From: Hypoxylon rubiginosum
Lineage: Eukaryota; Ascomycota; Sordariomycetes; Xylariales; Hypoxylaceae
DNA: 64,000 nucleotides
Direction: 5' to 3'
Assembly: GCA_902806565.1 (NCBI GenBank)
Contig: CADCXA010000032.1
Span: forward strand, 248,001-312,000
Positions 10,342-21,720 of the stretch are shown here, in pieces. The notes beneath the pieces were generated by a model that saw nothing but the letters and a program-made list of their open reading frames with translations, did no database searches and was not told where the DNA came from. The stretch's first letter is position 1, and each line of letters begins with the position of its first letter. A program made the position numbers and the translations under genes.

Positions 10342-11510
10342 GCCCATCCTGCGTAACTAGCCTTGGAAAGCAATCTAAGTGACAGGGACGATTCGTGAAG
10401 TGCCGACTGCCCGGATTGGGATAGGGGAGACCATCGCCATCGAAGACACTTGTGTGTTCTCCCTAGGTACCCAGATGTAATACGTACGAATCGGGAGAGG
10501 AGCACAGTGGAAAGCATTTAGCGTACATGCTTCTCAGAGTTATCACGTTAAGTAACGGGGAGATGGGGCGCACTACCAAAGAACCTCGCTCGAGCAATGG
10601 GGTTGTTTGAGATGTTCCACCGACGTCTGGAGGGGTAGGTACGGAGGGAGAGGAGAAAAGAAGAGGGCGTGGGCGTGAGCGTGAAGAAGCCGGCAAAGCT
10701 TGCGTGTCAGATTATTGGCGGAATTACCTAAGTCATCTATGTAGATGAATGATACCCAGGCGTTGGAGATCCCAATGCAAGAATAAATATCTGCTTATGT
10801 ATGGTTACGTGATGATCATAACGGAAATACGAATACGTTTCAAGTTCTTACGAGTCAGTCCCAGAAGCCTAGGTTTCGTGTAAATACGGGAAAAGGGGCG
10901 AAAATGGTTTGCATAGGAGGTATGTACTGGTATTAAACTCGATCACATATCACCACCAGTCCCTGGTTCGGTATTCTTAGCTTTATATTAACTAGTATAA
11001 TAGTCCTATTCAGAACAATGTTATACGTCTTGATCAAATCCAATCGTCTTTCCAATCGAAAAGTCCGCCGTTGGGGGTATATTTCATATCATAACAACGT
11101 TCACCAGAAACAAACGCCCGCCGTTGGTATATCTTGTATCCCGGAGTCTGCCAGCCGGAAGGGAAAAGGTATAAAAAAAGTCGACACGGTTGATGTTGTG
11201 TGTGTCGTGGGGGTATTGGATGTTCCCCCTTTTTCTTTCTTTTCCCGTGAAAACCAAATCATTGAGCTTCCTGTTTGCCCTGAGGCCCCCTAAACTTTTT
11301 TTGCGCTCCCATTACTGCCGTGGTCCCTTAATGAAGAATGAAAATGATGAATCCCACTTATACTAGTGGGTGCGTGTGATGTTGCCCTAAACTCCGATAC
11401 GCCGTGCTTATATTATGCTGTGGTAGAGAGAAGATAGTATGTGATGGACCTTGTTGAAGGTAGGGAGGTGCCATCATGGTTGAAATGGTTTGTCGAATAG
11501 GAGAGATGCA
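10342..11510. other. Convergent intergenic region
   Basis: 3' flanks of Arp1 (+) and the GRGGAGN protein (-). Short frames at 10463-10696 (-) and 11018-11293 (+) show no domain. No RNA gene is seen. Confidence 0.5.
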
Positions 11511-11954
11511 TCATTGCCGGCTTCGAGAGTGGCTCAAGCGGCTCCAGATGTTGGACAGGCTGCCTGTGCTGCTGGAGCTATGCTGGCTAGAAGCATCGCT
11601 TCCTTTTCGGGCTGCGCTAGGCTTGACGTCGTTCGCGGCGTAGATGTTGCCAGCCCCACCCCGGCCGACGTAACCAATTGGCTTCTGCTCAACGTGGCTC
11701 TGATGGGCAAACTCCTCATCAAATGATAGGACGGGCTTCGCAGCCGAGACGTGCGCGTTGCCAGCTCCTCCTCGTCCGGAGTGGAAACGCGATGCAGTCT
11801 GCGAAGTCGTCGTCGTCGTTGTTACGGTGGCAACACCGGAGGCGGGCGTGGTGACCGGAGCACGGAAGTAGTTGCCAGCACCTCCCCGTCCAGAGTGGGC
11901 GTATGAGTTTCTCTGGATGGTTGGGTGCGGCTCGGTGATGGTAAAGTTCGGCAT
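11511..11954 (-). CDS. DUF3602 protein with GRGGAGN repeats (Par32-like)
   Basis: A 147-residue disordered protein with three copies of a GRGGAGN box (near residues 23, 60 and 97: SGRGGAGNY, SGRGGAGNA, VGRGGAGNI) and a Ser-rich C-terminus. This spacing defines the fungal DUF3602 family. The budding yeast relative Par32/Amu1 is a phosphoprotein downstream of TORC1 that inhibits ammonium transporters; the same role here is inference from the family. The single ATG at 11954 fits and there is no intron. A Thr-rich stretch (VTTTTTTS) separates boxes 1 and 2. Confidence 0.85.
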   Translation of the reverse strand: MPNFTITEPHPTIQRNSYAHSGRGGAGNYFRAPVTTPASGVATVTTTTTTSQTASRFHSGRGGAGNAHVSAAKPVLSFDEEFAHQSHVEQKPIGYVGRGGAGNIYAANDVKPSAARKGSDASSQHSSSSTGSLSNIWSRLSHSRSRQ

Positions 11955-14064
11955 GTTTGTAGTACCTAATAGGTTTAAAGACGACGTTGATGTGTCTCTG
12001 ATATATGTGTATGTGGCTGTAAGACTTTTATGTCTTTGATAGTCTGATAGTTTGTTCGTATGATCCGTAGTTGCAATGGTACAGTTGTTACAGAGGAGGT
12101 AGGGAAACAGAGGACACAGGTTAATATACCTATTTCATCGTGATCACCAGGGGGATATTCCCCTTTGTCATAGTTACAGCGCGTCCTCGAGAAACTTCCA
12201 AGTCTAATGCACGTGGGACCAAGCACAAAGCCATGGAGCAGGGAAGACAAAATTGGTCACGATACGTAACTACGTACCGATGTATCCATTCTTAAAAAAA
12301 ATTCCTATTGGAAAAGTTTTCATGGCTGGTAAAAGGCACGCGATATGAGTAAACCGTACCTGAGGTGGCTAGGCGGGCTTGCCGGTGTAGCCTTGTATCG
12401 TGGAGATGACACCATGAATATGGTCCTTCAGCTCAGGCAACCAGGACAAATGGACCACTTGGGCAAAGCTGGGCTGGCGAAAAGAAAAAAAATCATCGTC
12501 TTGGCGTTAGATGTCGTAAGGCGCCTAGCAGTTAACGGCAAGTTGGCGGAATCTGGGGTAGCCGCGTGATGGATCTCATTAGCTATGAATTAGCTAACAA
12601 AAGCTCTTCAAGTTGATGCGGTTACGAAATCGGGCCTGGGTATAGGCGTATAGGGGCGTAGGGGGGCGTAGAGCGGGCGTCAAGGGGTATCATGAGACCT
12701 GCCCAGCCTGGTTTCTCGTACCTAACCATTACCCCATAGTTTGCTCTCTCACCGGCTAGACAGGGGTTATGCAAGATGGACTCTTTGTGGTGCAATTGGT
12801 CCTGTTTCTGTTTATGGACATTTCTCCCAGGAGGGTTGTTGGTAGAACTCGGTAACGTCATCTCCGTAACAGCTGAACTAGACCACCAGCCCTGTAGTGT
12901 TGGACAGAGTAATGTGTCGCCTCGTGCTTGTGCTTGTGCTTGTGCAACTCACTGCAGGTACCAGTGGTGATCAGACAAAGGCCGCCATAATCCGCCAACC
13001 ATTGGCCAATAAATGCTGCAGATCTAAGAACTTGCCACGCTGATTCGCTAAGAAGGGCTGAGATCAATAACAGGTCAGATCTCGCCATACGTCCATGCCC
13101 ATGCCCATGTGTGATTAGCCATGTTCAGCATGTCCAACCTTAGCTGACTTCGTTTCGGAGTGGCGGTATCTGGAGATGCAAAAATTGGAAGACTAGAATC
13201 CATAATTTTGCTCGGCAATTACATAGTAGCAAGATCCGAAAATAATGATGACTCCGTTACGAGATCCACCAGCGAGAAAGACTCCGCTGTAGCAAGTTAA
13301 TACGTAGGTGGTGACCAGGTGACCGTTCGAGCCGGCGGTCAAAATCGAGAAACGCTTGCGGAAAAAGGAAAAAAAAAAAGAGATCGTCGTGACCTGAAAA
13401 CTTTTGTTCTTAATTGAAGTCCGCGCTTAAGCTAGTATCCACTGCTCGGTTAATGTAAAGCTAGGCTATAACGATACCGGAAAGCTGTCTAGCTCACGGA
13501 TAGCCCACGGATAACCCACGTATAACCGGGTATTAGCATAGCGAGGCCTCTAAGTATTTTCCACAAACGTCTTTCGTTGTGTGGTCCTCGCATAGTTTTC
13601 ACGCTCTGTAGAAATTTCTTGAAGTTTCCCAACCAAATACAATTCATGAATTGCTGTAGGAGACGTTGGTAGACTCGACTACGCCTCTCGGATTGTAAAC
13701 ACACTATTGCGCCTTTGTTCACCATCTTGACGCCATGATCAAACTACCCCTATCTACAGCATCCAAGTCACAGTGGTGATAGACAGGCACCAACAGAACA
13801 CGTTGTTCATATTCTCTGAATCCCCTCTTCACTGAAGCTGGGGGTTTATCTTCCTCCCACGCCGCGCGTTAAGCGAATGGTACCATATCGGTTCCAATCC
13901 AGTGGCTCCTCTTCGAATTTCTCCCCTGACGAAAAGGTTCATCATAATGGCGAAAATAGAATCATCAGCTTAAGGACTACTCCCTCGACCCACAAATTCA
14001 TCGACTGTTTCCCATAAGACGTGACATTCTGACCGTATTGAGGAGTAGACCTTGATGGACACCT
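11955..14064. other. Long intergenic region
   Basis: About 2.1 kb without a supportable gene. Frames at 12345-12569 (+), 12622-12861 (-), 12858-13088 (-) and 13489-13725 (-) are short and domain-free. A GTGCTTGTGCTTGTGCTT-type hexamer run lies near 12924-12944. Confidence 0.5.
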
Positions 14065-14667
14065 TCATGGAGACGGAGAGTACGACGCAAGGAAAGGCTC
14101 CCATATGTTACAGTCAGATCCAGGGCCTGTAATTTCCGCTTTCTTTTTAGAGTCTGCTTTAACCGCTACCTCTTCTAGCAATTGCGCGAAGCTTGGGTAT
14201 ATTCGGTTCACAGTTGCATTCTGCCTTTTGTAGTGCTCCAAGACAAGCCAGGTCGACCAAGACTTCATTGCCTCTAAAACGTTAATGGGACCGTAATGAC
14301 TGGTAGAGTATTTGCATGTGCTGTACCTGAGTTCTTCAGAGAGCATCGGGTGCGACAAGAGAGGCGCCCAAAAATGTACTACTTGCTGACAATCCTCGAG
14401 TCTGATGAGGAATTCCATGCCCTCTTTGTCGATTCGCAGCAACCGCATAGGACGTGCAAGGATTCGGCTGATTCTCATCTCCTTGTGGGTGGCATGATAA
14501 GCAGCATTCCCAGCCAGCACGCTGAGTAAGTTCTTGCTTGACATGTCCATAAATTCAACACGTATGGCTTTAGAGAACCGCAAGTTGGCTTTAAGGGGCT
14601 GCAGGTCGACGCTATCCTTCCGCAGGGGGTCTTGACGTCCCTGTTTCGAACCACTCTGGATCATCAT
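14065..14667 (-). CDS. Hypothetical protein, 200 residues
   Basis: An uninterrupted 200-residue frame starting at consecutive ATGs (14667 and 14664). The protein is mixed alpha/beta-like, with a Leu/Arg-rich middle (SRILARPMRLLRIDKEG) and a C-terminal part resembling helices (FAQLLEEVAVKADSKKKAE). I recognise no family, signal peptide or membrane segment. It sits between gene-poor spacers and runs on the same strand as the SRR1-like gene. It may be a real lineage-specific gene, the last exon of a longer gene, or a relic. Confidence 0.4.
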   Translation of the reverse strand: MMIQSGSKQGRQDPLRKDSVDLQPLKANLRFSKAIRVEFMDMSSKNLLSVLAGNAAYHATHKEMRISRILARPMRLLRIDKEGMEFLIRLEDCQQVVHFWAPLLSHPMLSEELRYSTCKYSTSHYGPINVLEAMKSWSTWLVLEHYKRQNATVNRIYPSFAQLLEEVAVKADSKKKAEITGPGSDCNIWEPFLASYSPSP

Positions 14668-15223
14668 TCATCTGGAGGAAGGCCTTGTCAGCTCCATCCT
14701 GGCAACATTCTCCAAAGCAGTCATCTCCTTAGTTGAAGCTTTAGTTGAAGCTTTACGACGCGCTCTCCAATCGTCTATAGAACGTACCTACTTTCCAGTC
14801 GTCTCTAGAGCGATAATAATCACTCGAGATATTGATCATGCTTAATGCCTGCACCATACGGTCCAAGTCATCCTATTGCCGCCTGAGTTCCAATTGCCTG
14901 AGATGAAGAGCCCAAGAATTCACGACTGCGATAACGACGAAGTGGATTTTCAATGTGTCGAGGGTCTACGAATCTCTCTAGAAAGAGTTACCTGTGAAAA
15001 AGCGACTTATCAAAAGAAGTTCGCTGTTTAACATTATGTGTCTAGGCATCTATATACTTGACCAGAGAATGGGTTTATCCTGCAGCACCCCTTGCACCAT
15101 CAATCGATTGGTTCTTATAGCCATACCCCTTTTCTCTGCTAGGCATCGGAGTTTAGGTAGACAGAGAGTGTAACGCAACGCATTCATAGTATTAAGTGAC
15201 TAGTACCCATCTACATAAGGTAC
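14668..15223. other. Intergenic region
   Basis: No gene recognised. A short direct repeat, TTAGTTGAAGCTT, occurs twice in tandem near 14730-14752. Confidence 0.5.
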
Positions 15224-16635
15224 TTAGTACCTAATGTACCTAACCAGCTTTTTAAACCACCGCAACACAAGTCTCACTTTACCACGAGGGAGAATAACAG
15301 GCATGTCTGCCTTATCCTTCCGAACGTAGAGTCTTGTGTGAGAGTACCAGTAGCCACCAGCTCTCGTATTCGAGCTGTCCCGATCTTCGTAGTCGATCAG
15401 ATCGCTGTCCTTCCAGTCCTTTATTCCGCCGTCCTCCGCTGGGAATTTGTTCTCGAGATTGTACTCGTCGGCGATCATGTCTCTCACGCGTTTCGGACAT
15501 AGTCCGCCGAATATTCTGCATCCATCGGGAAGTGGTAAGTCACTGGACGTGGTTAGGGACCTGGATTGTAAGAGTGGCGACATAAATAATATGTGAATAC
15601 TTACGCGCAGCCAGGTACTTGTACCTTCGTGCCGTCCTCTTCCGTGACCTCGAACCATAGTCTATCTTGAAACTTCCCCTCGAGGGGAATTTCTCTAGTA
15701 ATAATAGCGACAGGTCTGGCATATTCCTGAATGATACGCATGGTCGGGCATTGAGGCGGCCCTGTCATGTCGAAGAGTAAAGTGGTGTCGTCGATTAAAG
15801 TGAACTGTTCATGCTTTCCGTAGCTGGTGTCGAGAACATTGAACCGACCTATGAGCAACGTCTCGAGAGCTCTCTTGTGTCGGGGTCCGTATTCTGGATC
15901 TGCGGTATAAAGGGGAATATACTGGCCCGTCTTCCTCTCCAGCTGCTTAACGATGGCGATCGCTGCGAGATGCTGAGCGATGTTTTGGGGCACGATAATG
16001 TTAGTGTGGCCCCTATTAGCAGACTCTGGATCACTGAGGGACGCGACGAAAGGTTCGAGAATACGTCCAAGCCCAAGACACACCACCTTCTTGATTCGCT
16101 TCGGGTTTGGGATATTGTTTATAGCCGCTTCCAGTTGGTTTGCTTTGGTGCTAACGGTACGCCACTTGTTCCAGGATTTCATGAGAGTATCCTGAATATC
16201 AACAATATACACCGCATCGCTACGTATAATTCCCCATCGGCTGTCTTCAGGATGTGCTGAATGGTACTTGGCGAGGAATCTGTTACAAGTATATTAGCCA
16301 TCATCCATCCACTTGAACTTCGATTGTGATCGAGGAAGGCCTTTGGCATACGATTCTGGAGGAGGATTCTTAGCAAGCTGTAGGTTAGGCCTCTCTTGTT
16401 CTTTAGGACAGTTTGGCTCGGTAGTCCTATTGCAAAGCTGTACAAAGTCCCAAGGATTATCAAATGCTTTTCCCCTGGGTCCTGCAGCGCTGAACATGTA
16501 CCAGTTGCATCTTCTAATTATACAGAATTTCCTTTCTTCACTGTTCACTGGGAGCCTTCGCATCCGTTCAAGGTTAAGAAAGTTTCCTTCAAGGTCACGG
16601 TATTCCGGTTTGACTTGTTTTTGGGTAAGGGCCAT
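15224..16635 (-). CDS. SRR1-like domain protein, 3 exons
   Basis: A 425-residue protein with an SRR1-like domain. Exons (minus strand): 16635-16352, 16279-15605, 15542-15224. Intron 1 (72 nt) has a GTATGC donor, GCTAAT branch and CAG acceptor; intron 2 (62 nt) has GTAAGT and CAG. The domain core starts at about residue 145 with KKVVCLGLGRILEPF, the nucleotide-binding-like beta-loop typical of SRR1. It continues through AQHLAAIAIVKQLE, PLYTADPEYGPRHKRAL and LLFDMTGPPQ. Fungi often carry expanded SRR1-like families; Arabidopsis SRR1 acts in light/clock signalling, but no biochemical role is established for the fungal ones. The N-terminal 110 residues and the Lys/Arg-rich tail are not recognised. 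Confidence 0.75.
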
Positions 16636-17700
16636 ATTGAAATAGATATGGTCATGCTACCTAGTAAAGAACAAAATCGAACCGTTAGGAGCTAAAGGGC
16701 AGCTGAGATGTGAAGACACTTGAAGCTATTTTCTTCTAGCGAAAACTTTGGGTGTATCGAGTTTGAATCTGCACTCTCAATGATTCAGAAGCCTTCTTAT
16801 GTTGTCAATGGTTTGGCGTTGCAAGAGCCGCGTGACAAGTTGTCCATTACGACGTGTGGATGATTAACCTACGATACACTCCTGGTCAGAAGTTTCTACG
16901 AAAATTGCAACGAATCAAGCTTGCATAACAAGAGCCGTACGGAGATCCAAGACTTTCTAGCCTACATATTAATCTAATGCGTATTACTTCAGTGTTATTG
17001 TAGGTCAGCCTCTGATAAACAGAGGCAAATGTTTGACCACAAACGCCTGGTTTGCCTGGTTCTCGTCTAATTTGCCTCCTGAGTTCTGCGTAAGTATCTA
17101 GGTATGTTCCCTAGTGAAGCGCCAAATATAATCCCACAGTATTGTATTTTTATGGCACTCGCTGTCAACCCCTTATCTGTGACTTCACGTCCGTGCCTAC
17201 CTCCTTAGATTTCTTTGTACGAATTCCTCGGCTCGGGAAACTTCCCAGAGTGGGTATGATTGTATTACGACATTCATCCATGACATATCGTCTGATATGC
17301 CGAGTTTAACAGTCACTGAAAACGAGCTATGAAAGGCTAGATATTAACATTCATCCGTAGGGTAACATTGAGTCAAGGCTCTGATTAAGAAATTGCGTTA
17401 AGGATTCAGGAGTTCATTGCCACTATTATGTTACGTAGCAAGTAATTATAAGCGAAACTTTTATTCACCAGTTAGAAGGTCTATGATACGATTATCAAAA
17501 AAGAATTTTTTTAAAAAAAAACTTTCACACTTTTACCCCTTTTCCTGAATAAGCAATATTTTTATGGGACCCCGGAGGCGCAATCATCATCGAGCGATGC
17601 ACGTCGAGCTTTTTGTCAAGTTCAAACAAGCAAGAACAACCTCGAATACAGAACAATAAAAGCCCAAACAACCTAATCATAAGGGCGAAGATCCGCTCAC
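16636..17700. other. Intergenic region
   Basis: About 1.1 kb of AT-rich spacer between the SRR1-like gene and the calpain-like gene. It includes A/T homopolymer stretches near 17499-17522. No gene is seen. Confidence 0.5.
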
Positions 17701-19545
17701 TCACTTGGCCACGCCGATGCAGGCGAAGTACCGCTTGAAGGCCTGGACCTCGACGGAGAACACGCCGTCGCGGTCGAGCAGCACGGCCGGGGGCCAGAAC
17801 TCGGGCTCGACGCGGTCCAGCAGCCCCGGGTACGACGTCAGACCCCGGGGCTCGGTAACACCCCAGGGGTTGCGGACGATGATGTACTGGTTGTCGTCCT
17901 GGCCCTCGCTGACCCAGCCCAGCACGCTGTAGGCGTGGTTCGCAACTAAGTTGCTGCCGCGGAACATGGTGCCCCTCTTGCCGTCGTTCTGGTCGTTATC
18001 GTCGCCGGAACCGGAGGAGGAGCCCCCCGTCGCGTACGTCCACGCCGCCATCGGGCACACGGTGCGCTTGTTGACGCTGCAGCTGCGCACGAGCCCCGCC
18101 AGCTCGGCGCCCGAGTGCCGGTCCGTGAAGTAGTAGCGCGGCTCGCGCCCGTTGATCTGGGCCATGGCCTTAATCGGGTCGCCGTTGTGCGCCTGCGTCA
18201 GGTCCACGCGCCCCCGGTCCTCCGTGCCGGTCATCCACTTGACGAACGCCTTCTCGTACAGGGCCGGCCACGTCTCGTACCCGTCGCTCGAGCGCGCGTA
18301 CACGGGCATGTCGGTCGAGTTGTTGACGGGGATCTGGTAGTCGACCTCGACCGTGTCCGTCTCGGCGTTGTTGCGCCCGCCCTTGTCGTGGAACTTGACC
18401 GACAGCGTCTTTCGGTTGTGGCGGCGGTCGTTGTCGTTGTCGTTGTCGTTGTCTATAGACCCCGTGATCATGCGCGTCGACCGGTTGATCATGGCCGGGT
18501 TGGCCCAGAACACCGAGAAGATGGCCGCGATCAGCCAGCTGTTGGAGCTCGCGCCCTGGGTGGGGTCGTCGAACCGGTGCTGGTACTGCATCTCGCGGAG
18601 CGCGTGGTGGCTGTTGAGACCCAGGCCCCCGAAGCCGCCGAGGCCGAAGGGTGCGCCGTCCATCAGGGCGCGGCGCGGGATGCTGCGGAAAAAGGCCTCG
18701 TTCATGTCGCGCCAGGAGCTGTTGGGAGGTGTCCACTCGCGGTCCTCCTTGCCGTGGCGGAAGGGGAGGACCAGCTCGTTGATGGTCTCGGTGACGTCGT
18801 GGTTGCCGACGGTGCGGCCGAGGTTCTGGCCGTCTAGGATCAGGCGGAGCTTGCCGTTCTGCATGCGGGCCATCTTGATGCGGGTCTCGCCCAGCTCCTT
18901 GAGGCCGATCTTCTCGAGGTCGTCGAGCTTCCTGACGCGGGACAGGTCGGGGGTGACGAGGTCGCGCTCCTCGAGGATCTGGATCTCCTTCTCGGACAGC
19001 TCCTCGGCCTGGCGGTTCTCCTCGTTGAGCTTGAGGCCAGCGAAGAGGACCGAGTTGTGCTTCATGTCGAAGAGCTCCTCGTAGTCGGTCTGCAGGAAGT
19101 CCGAGATGATGCGGGCCGTGTGTAGCGAGTGGCGGTCCAGCTTGTGGCCGATCATGGCCTCAACCAGGGCGTACGGGTTGATGGCGCCGACGTTGACGTC
19201 CTTGGGAGGCTCGTCGGGGCTGGGCTCCTCGCCCAGGATGGGGCGGTCGTCCTTGTCGTTGCCGAGAACCTCGTAATCCTCGGACATGGTCCGAGAAGAA
19301 GAAGGCACGGAGCGCCTGTCGATTTTGCGGCCTGTGAGGGCTTCAAAGAGGGCATAGGCGTCGATATTGTTAGAGGTCATTCCGCGAGGGGAGTCGGAGT
19401 GGGAGCCGGAAGTGACCATGTTGTCTTGTAGTGTTCTATTTCTTGTATATGGATGAATGTCTAAGAGGTGGTTGGTTGGTAGATTGCTGGAGTCGTTGCT
19501 GCTGGAGGATGAGAATGAGATAGTTCTGGGAAGATTGACGATCAT
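17701..19545 (-). CDS. Calpain-like protein (C2) with Cys-to-Ser active site
   Basis: A single-exon frame of 614 residues with a papain-fold calpain (peptidase C2) core. The start is uncertain: ATG at 19545, or at 19419 (MVTSGSHSDSPRG), which is more plausible because the first 42 residues look like translated leader. The core has the catalytic block QGASSNSWLIAAIFSVFWANP, where the usual Cys before Trp is Ser336 (AGC at 18538-18540). The His (VANHAYSVLGW, His537) and Asn (IVRNPWG, Asn559) of the triad are kept. The substitution predicts loss of, or a serious change in, cysteine protease activity. The N-terminus carries two copies of a motif, AYALFEALTGRKIDRRS and PYALVEAMIGHKLDRHS, about 75 residues apart. 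A short GAC/AAC run encodes a DNDNDNDND insert. There are no calpain C2-like or EF-hand domains. It may act as a pseudoprotease. Confidence 0.8.
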   Translation of the reverse strand: MIVNLPRTISFSSSSSNDSSNLPTNHLLDIHPYTRNRTLQDNMVTSGSHSDSPRGMTSNNIDAYALFEALTGRKIDRRSVPSSSRTMSEDYEVLGNDKDDRPILGEEPSPDEPPKDVNVGAINPYALVEAMIGHKLDRHSLHTARIISDFLQTDYEELFDMKHNSVLFAGLKLNEENRQAEELSEKEIQILEERDLVTPDLSRVRKLDDLEKIGLKELGETRIKMARMQNGKLRLILDGQNLGRTVGNHDVTETINELVLPFRHGKEDREWTPPNSSWRDMNEAFFRSIPRRALMDGAPFGLGGFGGLGLNSHHALREMQYQHRFDDPTQGASSNSWLIAAIFSVFWANPAMINRSTRMITGSIDNDNDNDNDRRHNRKTLSVKFHDKGGRNNAETDTVEVDYQIPVNNSTDMPVYARSSDGYETWPALYEKAFVKWMTGTEDRGRVDLTQAHNGDPIKAMAQINGREPRYYFTDRHSGAELAGLVRSCSVNKRTVCPMAAWTYATGGSSSGSGDDNDQNDGKRGTMFRGSNLVANHAYSVLGWVSEGQDDNQYIIVRNPWGVTEPRGLTSYPGLLDRVEPEFWPPAVLLDRDGVFSVEVQAFKRYFACIGVAK

Positions 19546-21720
19546 ATTTATGTATTGTTCGAGAGTACGTCCGGAGGTTTAGATACCATGTGCGCGGAAA
19601 GAAAAAGGTCTTTCTTGGTAAAATATTTTTCGTCTTCAAGCAGCTCTAGTTACCCCTGATGCAAAGGTCAAGTCTAAACATGAGGCTATATGCGTACCTA
19701 GGCAGCTGTGAACCCCGTAAAGGAGCTAGTTACTATCGTCGGGTCGAAATAGGTTATATTACGTATCTGAGATGAAATTTGGTTAGAGAGTTGAGGACTA
19801 CTGCAAAGTCGGAGTTTTACTCATGGTCGAAGTTCTAGTAATCCAGCCCATTCTAAGTCTTGCTCGTTTTCTCCCTTTCAGGTTATCAGATGAACGTCTA
19901 GACTGGAATAAGTCATCTCATCTTATCTCATTTCATCTCATAATATGCGATTAATGGGTTAGGTAGTTCGATGAACTATTGAGTGGTGATATGAGCAACT
20001 CGACTAAGCTAGTATGTGAGGCAAGAGATATAATCCAAACCTACCTAGGTTTGGGCTGAGTCTAAAGAGTGTATGCTGCATTATGCTTAACCCTATATCT
20101 TATACCCTTTCTGGGGCGAGTCGTCACAGACGGAAGACTAAAGATAGCACCGACGACCATCTTCCCCTTGAAGCCGCATATTATAATTCCCTTGAGCATT
20201 AGGTATTGCTGTTGTCGGGTCGATTCTAACTGAATCGAGACTAGAGTCTGCCACGGTCTATGTAACTACGCAGTGACCGTGGAATTCAATAAGGAGAAGA
20301 GCAATATATGCTTATCCACGGCAGACAATTCAGGATTTAGACGACCCCCCCTAATCGGAGTTGTGATTATGTTGCCTTCAACTAGTAAACTTGGCGACCA
20401 CACCAGACTTTATACTATGCGGGAGAAGATCCAGAGTCTTCGGTACCTATTCTTGGAGAACCTTATCTTGGTTGGGGACCTCTATCTAAAAGCTATCCAC
20501 CTAGGTAGGAGGTAGGCATGTTATACTTGGTGACCTTGCGTAGAAGAATACCATCCCTTATGCTTACCTATACATGCTTCTGCGTGACAATTGGTTGGTA
20601 CGTGGCTCTACACCCCTTTTCGAGACACTGAGATAGGTCGTCCGATATAGTTCATCTCATTATTACCCTTTAGATGCGGCACATTTTTATTTCATCTCTT
20701 CTATCCCACAATACTAGGTGGTCATATACATTAAGCCTTACGGGTATCTGAACCTAAGCTTTAGCGGGGTAGCTCAGAGGCTGAACTCAGGGGTTGCACT
20801 CAGGGGTTGCACTCAGGGGTAACGGGACCCGACCAGAAGTCTACCTACATGTAGGTAGTAGTAGTAATAATTCGGCACGATGAGCTCTGGTTAGACTTTT
20901 TGATGCCCTTGGCAGACGTCGATACGCCTATCTTCTGGCGTAAGATTCCCGAGTACAGCCCACCGAGTTAGAAACGCTCCTCACCAAGACCGATTCACGG
21001 GAAGCCAGCCCCCATGTCACTAACAATACGCATGTATCTCGATTGAATCCATCGCTTTAACCTGCTTACCGACTACCTAGTGGTAGCCGGTTACCGCAAG
21101 GGGAGTTCCTGTGCTTCACATATACATCTAGTGGCGACCGCAGTAGGCTCCTTCAGGCTACCAACTACCAAACACCGAGCAGTAAAAGCCTGTAACTAGA
21201 GACAGCAAATCTCGACTCCCGTCCAACATACTGTCCTCCACTTATGAGTAACAAATACGGCCCGCGCTTGGGTCTGGTTGAAGCAATATGTTATGTCGGA
21301 AACCAGGGACTTGGGAAGAGAAGGTATGAAGAAAATCAACGATAAATAATTCGGTTGATGATAAGTAGAACGCCAAACGGTGTAGTCAGTGACCGTCAAG
21401 AACCGTGAACCAAGCAAATCTATAGACCCTATGCTATGCCCCTGGTAACGAAGGAAGGATAAAAAAAACAATGCATCGTCATCTCATTGTGAGTTTCTTG
21501 TTCGGTGAATTATGTGCAAATGTGTTCGCGTCCTTCTCTTCCTCCACTCTCAACGCTGTGGCACGTTTTGCCTGTGGCCTTTGCTACTCCGTCAACATGC
21601 AGAATGCCGCTGCATCGATGCTAAGTCAGATCATCATTTGCTCATTACTTCGTGCTCCTCTCGCCCATCTTCCCACGTTGGTCCGGGCTCATCTTAATCT
21701 CCATGAAACCAGAAGGGGTT
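19546..21720. other. Long intergenic region
   Basis: About 2.2 kb without a gene. It holds a CCTAGGTAGG motif at about 20500-20509 and a 13-bp tandem repeat at 20783-20819 (listed). Frames at 20273-20515 (+) and 21196-21471 (-) have no domain. Confidence 0.5.
20783..20819. repeat. 13-bp tandem repeat, about 2.8 copies
   Basis: The unit TTGCACTCAGGGG is present twice exactly (20794-20806, 20807-20819), preceded by a partial copy GAACTCAGGGG. It is a non-coding minisatellite. Confidence 0.9.

Noticed and set aside
12345..12569. Small frame (+)
   Set aside because: No domain, no leader or splice features, composition like the surrounding spacer.
18115..18837. 240-codon open frame (+) over the calpain-like gene
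   Set aside because: Antisense shadow; Val/Arg/Ala-rich, no motif, while the minus strand has a clear calpain core.
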